64,000 nucleotides of DNA from assembly GCA_900175165.2 (NCBI GenBank), contig FWWN02000341.1, positions 1 to 64,000 on the forward strand, written 5' to 3'. Under the pieces are notes generated by a model. The model searched no databases and was not told where the DNA came from. It saw only the letters and a list, made by a program, of their open reading frames with translations. The position numbers and the translations under genes are program-made. Of this stretch, positions 56,088 through 64,000 are shown one piece after another (within the stretch, counting starts at the first letter, position 1; every line of letters begins with the position of its first letter). This stretch comes from Rhizomucor pusillus. Lineage: Eukaryota > Mucoromycota > Mucoromycetes > Mucorales > Lichtheimiaceae.

Positions 56088-59000
56088 CTACATTTCTGCT
56101 TTTTCCATTTTGAGCTCTAGTATCTTGACCATACAGTCCATTATTGCAGAATCCATCTCAAGTTCTGGTTGCCGCATCTTTGCGCTTAACCAATTGTTCT
56201 AGAAGGAGAGTAAATGTTAGATCATAGTAATGCTTTTCCTTTAGAAAACCTTACCAATTCTGTGCGCAGGAATTTGATAAGGACAGCCGTCCGTGCGAAG
56301 CATTCAAACGTAAGCCAATGATCCAGTACTACCCGCTTATGTTTATGTCGAATATCCATGTTCGCGGCGAGCAGCATTATCGTCACAGCATCGATAGCTG
56401 CTGTCTCCCACATATACACCGTGTCTCGGCTCATGACGACTGTGTTGTACACCAGGAAATCGGTCGGCAGTACTCGTTCTCGGCCGAAAAGAAGTGACGA
56501 TGGATGAATTTTGAGCGACAGGGAATCGTGATAGAAGCTCTCTTTTCCTCGTCTCTCTGCAAATTTCGGGTACAGGCCAGCGGTTATGGCAGCGTTGACA
56601 ACAGGCACTGAAGATGAACAAACATTGTATTGCTGAGGTACGGGGCACATTTTTGTATCTTTCACATCGTAGCGCTCTACAAGATCGTCCAAATCTTGCG
56701 TTTTCACAAAACCAATGCTAGCCAGAAGTCCAAAGTACTGTCGCTTCATTTCCTCGATCATCTCCAGGTTCTTTTGGCTTAGAAAGTTCGCTTCGCAGAA
56801 TGCCCGTACTTTACGCCGCCATCCAGGTGTTCCTTTGAATTCATGTAATGTTTTCCGCCAGGCGCCGTAAGCATTGTAGATTGCCCAAAAATCGGAATCA
56901 GCTAAATATGGAAATTGTCTTAGCCATGCGACCCGTGTTGAGAAACTGTACCCTTTTTCCCAAAAATAATGTCGCATTTTGTGAAATTTTATACACCAAA
57001 ACGACAAATTGCAGCGGCATTAATTTTTGGGAAAAGTGTACACAAGATAAGCTCTGACGAGATATACTTGCCATATCGATAGCGCGCACGGGCCAGATCT
57101 GCTTCTGCTTCCTTGCCGAATGGTCGCACGAACGGGCTCTTAAAGCTCAACGCAGCTGCAATAGTCAGTACAGGATCCAGGCAGCGGAAAATAGCTCCAA
57201 ATAGTATCATCTTGCCGATATGTACGTCCACGGGCAAATCTGCCAAGTGCGCTCCCAAAGGAGTCAACTCTTCATCTAACGACAATGCTTGAACCTAACG
57301 TTTGCTTTCGTAAGTAACTGAAATGCACCTGAAAGATTCCATATATGGCGAATAATACCTCTTGCAGTGTCTGAATGGCATTGTTGATCATTTTTTCAGA
57401 TGGACGATCCAAGGCAGCATCTAAAACTTCGCGAATGGATCCAAGACCACAGATTTTGATGCGTAGACAAATCTCCTCGAGAGGCAGACGAAGTATTTCA
57501 GGCGCCTCAAAGTCAGCCATCTATATCAAGGATATCAATTTGAAGCACTCTTCAAAGATACTATTTCCCCTTTACAACTTACTTTCTCGAATCGCTCCTG
57601 GGTGAACAAGTGGAAACACACGCCTTCCTGTACACGGCCAGCACGACCTCGCCGTTGCTGAGCATTTGCCTTGGCAATAAATGTCTGTTGAAGCTGCGAC
57701 ACACGTCTGGCTTGGTCGTAGCTAAGATAAAGGAAGACTCGTTAATGGAAAGGGTTTTATTTTACATAACAATGTAACATTCTCACCTGACGACCTTGGC
57801 CATGCCTGTGTCGATAACAACTGTTACGTCGCTGATGGTTACACCAGTCTCTGCAATGTTGGTGGATAATACAATTTTCCGGATTCCTTCCGGTGGTGTT
57901 TCAAACGCTTTTTCTTGATGTTCAGATGACAAGGTCGAGTGCAGAGGTATAAGCAGATACTTTTCTGACTTTCCGAGAATAGCATGACTCGACAAGATGT
58001 CATACAGCTTCCGAATTTCTGGCATACCAGGCAAGAACACCAGAATAGCGCCTGTACCCGGTAAATCTTGCTGCGGATGTAAGCATATGTGTTCCAGTAG
58101 ACTCAGTATAAGGTCATAGTTGATCTTGTTTTCATCCATACGACGTATCATCTTCAACGTTTGTTTGCTGTATTTTTGCTCTGAGGCTTGTTGATCGTTA
58201 TCCTCGTCTTCATTTTGAGTAATGTCACTTTCTAGTCTCACTTTGCCAATACTTGCACTGACAGGATCGTAGGGATATTCGTCATCTGCCTCATCTTCAT
58301 ACCAGTCCAAACGCATTTTTTGAGTCGTACCATGTTTGCCGGTAAGTTCGATTGTGCCTTGATCTTTTGCTAAAATCAGGAAACAAGCTATGCATCTGTA
58401 TATCATCAATATTACCTTTTCGAATTGTACTGCATCGTTTAGCAAAGGGCGAGTCCGATTCCAGAACATATCCTTTGTATAGAAGTCAATAAGTGACAAA
58501 AGCTGCTGCTGCATATCTCGTTTCCAACCTGTTCTTTGTACGACATCCTCGAGGAAGTTGACGCTCACAGGGAACGTTCTTCCAGGCACGCTGATTACAG
58601 GACAATTTCCAAAATATTCAACAAAACGTTCAGCTTTCACGGTAGCGCTCATCAAAATAACTCTGCCATTCAATAATGTGAGATTGAGCTGTGTTATAAA
58701 CATTAGATTGACTACCTACCTCAGATCTGGACGAGCTTGGCAAAGGCGTTTGAGTATGATCAAAAGAAAATCACTCTCAATGCTGCGCTCGTGGACTTCA
58801 TCCACAATAACATGTGTGACCCCTTGGAGAGTTCTGTCACTTTCCAGTCGACGGAGTAGAATGCCTGTGGTACAGAATATGACGACGTTCTCGTCTGAAA
58901 CTTTACTTTCCAAGCGTATCTGGTATCCGACCAGAGAATTCTTGGTTCCAGTTGAGCGATCGCCCATTTCATAGGAAACTCGATTGGCGATAGACATGGC

Positions 59001-61270
59001 TGATATTCTCCGTGGCTGCGTACAGATGATTGATCCATACTGTCCCATGGTTTGCAGAATTGCATCTGCAATAAATTGAGGAACCTGCGTACTCTTGCCG
59101 CACCCTGTTTCACCGGAAATCATGACAACCTGGTTGGTCTTAACAAGGTCGACCACTTGCTGCTTGTAGGCTGCCATAGGCAATTCGTTTTGTTTCTGTT
59201 TGATTTTCTTGAGTTTGTCGGTGTCTATACGCTTTCTATATTCATTTTGGATGCGAATGAAGGCCTCGTGCTTCTTCCTTAGTTGCATTTCCATGTCCTT
59301 TGGTGATTCTGCTTCTGGAGTTGCAGCGGACCCGATGCTTCCTTGACGGCTCTGCCGTCTGGAGTAAGAGTTGTCCATCAAATCAACTAGGAATTCCATT
59401 CGTTTCCGTTCCATCTCGAGTTTCAGTGCAAGCTCCTTGTCGTGTTTTCCTTGTAGCCATTCTTGCCATACATCCTTGAAAACAGGAGGTAACAGACGAT
59501 ACAGCGACGAATCTGGAGACAGTCGGAATAAAGCTGCTAGAGCTACTAGGTGCTCCGCATCACGTGAGGAGGATGCAGCTAGATGTTCAGGTAAGTCAAC
59601 CATCAACGCTTCCTTGTGGCGGTTCCTAGGATGCAATTTGACGGTTGCACGCCATCGCTGTGCGCCCAAATCGGTCTTGCTGTACGTTTGGCGCGTATAC
59701 AAATCATGCTTTTTGCAGAATTCCTCCAGCAAATCCTTTGGCAGCTTGCCTTTCCAGGATTTTGGCGTGGCATCTAAGATTCGCAGAGCAGGCTTCACTG
59801 CAGCGAATGTATTGTTGGTTTCGGTTTCCATTTCCAAAGCTCCAAACAGACCACTTTCTTGCTCGTCATCGTCGGCTATTGCTCCCAGACCAAAATCATC
59901 AATTTCCTCGTCTACTTTTTTCGCTTCTTCTTCTTCTTTGTGTGGCATATTTTCTGTTGACTCTTTGGATCGTTGCTCTCTCATAAGTTGCTGTTCTTTG
60001 CGCTTTCTCTCTGCTGCTTCTTGCTGTTTTTCGATAAATAACTCTTGTGCGAGTTTCTTGTCGAATTCCCAGTTGGCCTCCAAGTCGCGCAAGGTTTTCC
60101 TTAAAGCATCCAACCGCTTATTGATAGCATCAACATCAATATTTTGATTATCTTGCGCGTTTTTATCCTTCTTGTTCTTTTTCTTTTTGCCGGATGGGAG
60201 TTGGGATTCCAGTTCAGATATCTGCAATTTACATTTGGCATGTTTATCGTTCACACTTTCTTCTTCATCATCTTCCTGTTCACAAACAACGTCAGAGAGC
60301 GGTTACGACTGGAAGTATAAGAGACTCACATAATAACGCTCGGCTGCTTGAAGAATACGGAACTTCATGTCTTGATCACGTGTTTCGGTTTCGACTTCTG
60401 GCTTTCTGACAACATGTTTGTCAATCTCTGGCACGACTTCTGCAACCCTCTGAACATCCTCTGTGGGCGGCTGCTCCTTTAATTTGTCAGTGGATGGAGC
60501 AATCGCCTTGATGGAGACCTGCTCCTCATTGTAGTATTTGTCAAAAAAGCCGATTGGCATTCTTTCGTAAGGAACATGCATGCATAACTTTTTTGGTCGC
60601 CATACAGTTAGAGGTATGAAGGATTTACTTGTATACGATATTTTCGTCAAGCTTACCCAATCTAATACATGCGCTGAATTTGCGGACATGGTGGCGCTTA
60701 ATGCATGTTCGACATCTTTTGGTTCAAATCCAAACTGCACGAGCGCTCTGTACAAGATATCCATTTCACCAATAAATCGATCCTTATCCAAGGGATGCGG
60801 CTTCCGTCTAACGTAGTGTTTGAAGATAGCTACGTAGTTCGACAGATGAGCATGCGCAAAGAAAACATGTATGAATATATTTCTGTCTCCTCACCGCAGG
60901 TATCCTCTTCCTCGCGCTTTCTCAGCACTCGGAATAAATCCTGCTCCAACTCTGGTGTCAAAGCAAACTTGTGCGCCGCGGACTCCTCAGAAGGACGTGC
61001 AAGTTCTCGCGCGAGCGTTTCAGCTTTGTGCGCGTTAAGCGATTCATAGCGTCGGACGAGACGCGCGATCACTTCCTCGCGGGATTCTGGTTGTTCCAAG
61101 GGCGGTGTGTTTGTAGACGATCGCTGTCTTTCTGGGATCTTGACAGGTTTGGGTGCCACTTCGGTGCTCTTGACATCCTCGGTTGGTGTTTCTTGCACTG
61201 GCTTTTTGGGTACATAGGCAGTGGCAATGCCACGCGCAGGATTGCTGGTGATCTTCTTTTTCCCAGCCAT
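56088..61270 (-). CDS. DHX29: DHX29-type DEAH-box RNA helicase (translation initiation)
   Basis: Ribosome-associated helicase that helps 43S complexes scan structured leaders. Ten exons: 61270-60895, 60829-60657, 60587-60330, 60275-58720, 58662-57787, 57721-57583, 57520-57359, 57294-57072, 56901-56255, 56198-56088; 1506 aa (human 1369). N-terminal UBA-like part ([20 protein letters not shown]), coiled coil and acidic blocks precede [20 protein letters not shown]. Helicase motifs: [61 protein letters not shown]. The ratchet/winged-helix/OB region includes [20 protein letters not shown] and [15 protein letters not shown]. It resembles DHX29 more than DHX57 or DHX36. The intron before [15 protein letters not shown] has a GC donor and a hairpin insert. 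The segment at 58370-58415 resembles an intron but splicing it would break the frame. Confidence 0.93.
56902..57071 (-). other. GC-AG intron in DHX29, enlarged by an insert
   Basis: Exon 8 ends CGATATG; the intron starts GCAAGTATAT and ends ATATTTAG. Splicing joins RARYRY to [12 protein letters not shown] exactly as aligned family members read. Length 170 nt versus about 60 typical; a 90-bp hairpin plus duplication accounts for much of the excess. Confidence 0.8.
56951..57036. mobile_element. MITE-like 86-bp inverted-repeat element
   Basis: Left arm CCCTTTTTCCCAAAAATAAT plus GTCGC (56951-56975) and right arm GCGGCATTAATTTTTGGGAA plus AAG (57014-57036) are imperfect inverted repeats of about 23 bp. 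The element is flanked by TGTA on both sides (56947-56950 and 57037-57040), as a target-site duplication would be. It lies wholly inside a DHX29 intron. No coding capacity; the superfamily is not identified. Confidence 0.6.
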
Positions 61271-61499
61271 GAGACGAAAATGAAATAAAAGAGATAGAGA
61301 GTATTATTACAGATCCAGAAAGCTTGTCTTTTGTATATTTTTCAAAATATAATACTATGTACAAGAAAGTCTATACTAGGACTTATAAAACAAGGAAATG
61401 AATGACATACGACGAGTAGGTATATGAAATAAAATAAAGGAAGGATAATAAGGAGGAGGAGAAAAAGGTAAGGAAAAAATAAATAGAAGGTTTGTGATC
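61271..61499. other. Short intergenic region
   Basis: 229 bp between DHX29 start and the transporter stop, both minus; A/G-rich in the plus strand (GGAGGAGGAG, 61452-61461). It must contain the DHX29 promoter and the transporter 3' end. Confidence 0.5.
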
Positions 61500-62892
61500 T
61501 TAACGATCAGACTGGAAATCTCTGATCAATGCCTTAACGGCATCGATGGTACCAAAGATGCAGCCTACGATACCCAACAGGAGTGTGAGGGCAATGAAGG
61601 CCAATTCGTAGATAGGACGACGGAGACCGAACAGACGCAAGTGGCAAAGTACAGGCAGCAAAAAGACCAAACCGCAGTTGCAAAGGGCGCCGATCAAGCT
61701 CATAAAGTCGTCAAAGTACGGGACGAAAATAGCGAGAATACACAGGATAACCATAGTGGCAGCACGGACTGCGGCGCGGGCCAGCCAAGCGCCGATCTTT
61801 CCAAGATGTTCATCGTCGGCACGGATAAAGTGCTCGAATTCCAGGGCGAAAGAGACAGCGTAGATAGGAATAGCGAAGATGACGTGAATAGTCATGACAA
61901 TCATGGCTACCATCTTGCCAGCGCCGTCAGGAAGAGCGTTGTAAATAGGCGAAACAGCGTCGCGACCGAAACTCCAGTATCCAGGAACAGCTGTCAGAAT
62001 ATACAAGGCAGTGCAGGTAGTCAGACCAGCAGTAACAGCCCACTTCCACTGATTGGGCTTCTTCAATGCGTGCTCGACGTGAGGATAAGTGTTGTTACCA
62101 CCAAACGAGAAAGCAATAGTAGCCAAGGCGCTCGGGAAACCAGTCCAAATGACACCGTCGTGATAAACAGGAATTTCAGGATGAGAGTTGCGATACATAG
62201 GACCCTGAATAACTACAACAAAGACGGCAATCATTGTCGAAATAGCACCCAATGCTGCAACGATAGTGACTTCTTTGAGAGTTCTGAAGATAATAAGTGG
62301 AACCAGAAGGAAGCAACCAACAATAATGACCCAGATTGGTTGAGTAAGAGCGCCGGACTAACAAGCAAAGATTCAGTTAAAAAAACTATTCAATCACTGA
62401 TCAAACACTGCAAGCAAGACAACTTACTGTATGCTCAAGAAGCGCGTGCAAATTACCGGAAGCAAGAACAAGATACAAAGCAGGGCAACCAAACAAGTTG
62501 AGAAAATGCAACAAAGAAGCTACAGCGTAGCCAATCCAGCCATATGCAGCCTTGCCCATTGCCTTGTAATCATGGAGACGTTCGCCAGGCTTGCAATACA
62601 AGCATTGGATTAAAAGAATACCACTGTAAACAGCCATAGCCCATGCCAGAATCAAGATCAGGATACCAAGCCAGCCACCGACAGCAAATGCGTGAGGGAG
62701 ACCAAGGGTACCAGTACCAGCGACAACACAGACAACGTTGAAGTAGGCTGTTCCGAAAGAACCATTACCGTGACCAAACTCGTTAGTGATGGAACCAGAT
62801 GCGGAATCGTGCTCGGTGTAGTCTTCGATGGTCTGTTCAATAACAGAATTCTTCTCTTCCGGTTTTGAGTATGTTTCTTCCGTGCGACTCAT
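61500..62892 (-). CDS. Amino-acid/auxin permease family (AAAP) amino-acid transporter
   Basis: Two exons, 62892-62428 and 62357-61500; 440 aa. A polar N-terminal tail (SRTEETYSKPEEKNSVIEQT) precedes about eleven membrane helices. The family signature FGTAYFNVVCVVAGTGTLGL with PHAFAVGGWLG contains the unwound helix-1 Gly motif of the AAAP transporters. Other blocks: LYLVLASGNLHALLEHT, SALATIAFSFGGNNTYPHVE, VPGYWSFGRDAVSPI, AVSFALEFEHFIRADDEHLG and CNCGLVFLLPVLCHLRLFGL. The arrangement is close to fungal MTR-type neutral amino-acid permeases; plasma membrane versus vacuole cannot be decided. The intron (62358-62427, 70 nt) is GT-AG, phase 0. Confidence 0.93.
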
Positions 62893-64000
62893 GTTGAATG
62901 AATAAGAGATAGAATGGAAGGAATTGGGGCTTGTAGGATGAAGAGGGTAGGCAATGGGTTGTTACAGAGAGAGAGGCTGATACAGAAAACTTAAGAAGAA
63001 AAAAGGTGGCGGGATGGATCGAACAACGGTTACCTTTATATGTTGTTATTGTCCCGCTCGATGAAAAAAATTTGATAGGTCACCACTATCAAAAGAGGAA
63101 ATCTCCGCGACAACGGTGAATGCAAGTGGTGCATCGTTTTCACCGGCCTAACCAAATACTGAAATAAAGTCAATTTTTTTAACGCCTGACCCGAATGATG
63201 AAGCCTCGGTTCCCAAATACTGATATAATTAGGTCGCCGATATGGCGGGGGATAAGGACTATCTGTCTGCATACAGACCAAGGATATACACATACATGTT
63301 TGTGTACATCATTGCCGTGAGCAGCCGTCGATCCCGTGCTCTTCTTTCGCACGGTTTTCAGTTTCTACCATCTTTAGTCATATTTTACCACGCCTGGATC
63401 GGCCCATCGTCATTTGAAACTAGGGTTTTACAAGAGATCCAGGGTCACACAAGCCGTCGGCAAACTTTCCCATCGTGATCCAAGCTTGGCAGCCACCCGT
63501 GCTCTCCGCCCCCAATCTCGGTTACGTAGTCGACACAGGGGGACCTTACCCCGGATTGTTTTTGTGTTAGGATATACTTTAGGTTCAGTGCAACATCGCC
63601 TCAAGATGTGGGTGGGAGATATCAAGTGGAAGTAAGGTAGTGATCTCTGTGCTGTGCAGAGCGGGTGTTGCCAGGTAACGCAAAAGAGATAAGCATATCA
63701 AAATTCTTCATGTATATCTTTATCTTATCTCTTTTTTCCTTCTTTTTCCCCCTCTTCCAGGTTCGGAGTAAAGAAAATCCCGGGAAGGATAGGAATCGTC
63801 AATTTCTCTTTCCAGGAACACGGGATCTAAAAGCTTAACACACTTTCTCGTTTGTCACGTAGGGAACACACAGCGCACATGGGCTCAGTGTTATATCATT
63901 GCACGGGAAGATACCACAAATACAATCATAAATAAATATTCCAACTCTGGGCATAGCAACCTACATTTATTAAAAATATTGCATACGCAAAGCGTTCTAC
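62893..64000. other. Intergenic region at the right edge
   Basis: Promoter of the transporter and about 1 kb of unassigned DNA. Pyrimidine tract TCTCTTTTTTCCTTCTTTTT (63727-63746). No gene, RNA or repeat is supported. Confidence 0.4.

Noticed and set aside
57522..57540. U12-like ATATCCTT string near the end of a DHX29 intron
   Set aside because: It sits just before the acceptor and the intron has a standard GTAAGT donor and TAG acceptor; not a U12 intron.
58370..58415. Apparent 46-nt GT-AG intron inside DHX29 exon 5
   Set aside because: Splicing it out shifts the frame and destroys the following conserved [14 protein letters not shown] region; reading through keeps phase with both neighbouring exons, although the retained [12 protein letters not shown] stretch is odd.

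Overview
This is eukaryotic nuclear DNA from a filamentous fungus, most probably an early-diverging Mucoromycota (Mucorales-like) species. Nearly every gene carries several short introns of about 50-70 nt with GTAAGT/GTATGT donors. The gene set includes proteins that budding yeast lacks or has in very different form: a USP25/28-type protein, DHX29, CSN8, a STIMATE/TMEM110-like ER protein and a tricalbin. One intron is of the minor-spliceosome (U12, AT-AC) type, which basal fungi retain and most Dikarya have lost. There are no rRNA or tRNA genes, CRISPR arrays or operons that I can see. Species-level placement is inference. All gene models were spliced by hand from the DNA, keeping phase at every junction.

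Layout. 1-1050: a decayed Fanzor (eukaryotic TnpB-like RNA-guided nuclease). 1.48-4.6 kb: HAS1 helicase (+) and COP9 signalosome subunit CSN8 (-), tail to tail. 4.7-10.6 kb: a secreted beta-propeller dehydrogenase-like protein (+), a five-fasciclin-domain membrane protein (-) and mitochondrial ribosomal protein bS18m (-). 10.8-12.5 kb: Rab GDI (-). 12.5-15.5 kb: gene-poor stretch with relics. 15.5-17.6 kb: a large low-complexity protein with a WWE-like N-terminus. 17.7-21.6 kb: REV1 (-). 21.9-23.2 kb: STIMATE-like protein (+). 23.3-27.5 kb: a USP25/28 homologue lacking its catalytic cysteine (-). 27.9-29.4 kb: unknown polyQ protein. 29.9-30.9 kb: nucleotide-sugar transporter. 31.5-34.1 kb: WD40-like protein (-). 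35.0-35.9 kb: WW-domain His-rich protein. 36.1-37.8 kb: GLO3 ArfGAP. 38.1-39.5 kb: membrane-anchored neutral sphingomyelinase-like enzyme (-). 39.6-40.6 kb: HEM2 (-). 41.0-42.3 kb: SAC3/THP3-like protein. 42.4-42.7 kb: small unknown protein. 43.9-48.8 kb: tricalbin. 49.1-51.2 kb: peroxisomal acyl-CoA synthetase (-). 53.1-53.8 kb: decapping-enhancer (PNRC/EDC)-like protein. 55.2-55.7 kb: secreted Gly-rich precursor. 56.1-61.3 kb: DHX29 (-). 61.5-62.9 kb: amino-acid transporter (-).

The genes are housekeeping neighbours rather than a pathway cluster. Recurring themes are ubiquitin biology (CSN8, USP-like, REV1 UBMs), RNA biology (HAS1, DHX29, SAC3-like, PNRC-like) and membrane lipid or traffic functions (GDI, GLO3, tricalbin, sphingomyelinase, acyl-CoA synthetase).

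The most notable observations are the predicted catalytically dead USP25/28 homologue, the AT-AC U12 intron inside that same gene, a frame-shifting cassette exon candidate near its start, the decayed Fanzor with specific lesions, three tandem UBM motifs in REV1, three GC-AG introns and an 86-bp MITE-like hairpin inside a DHX29 intron.
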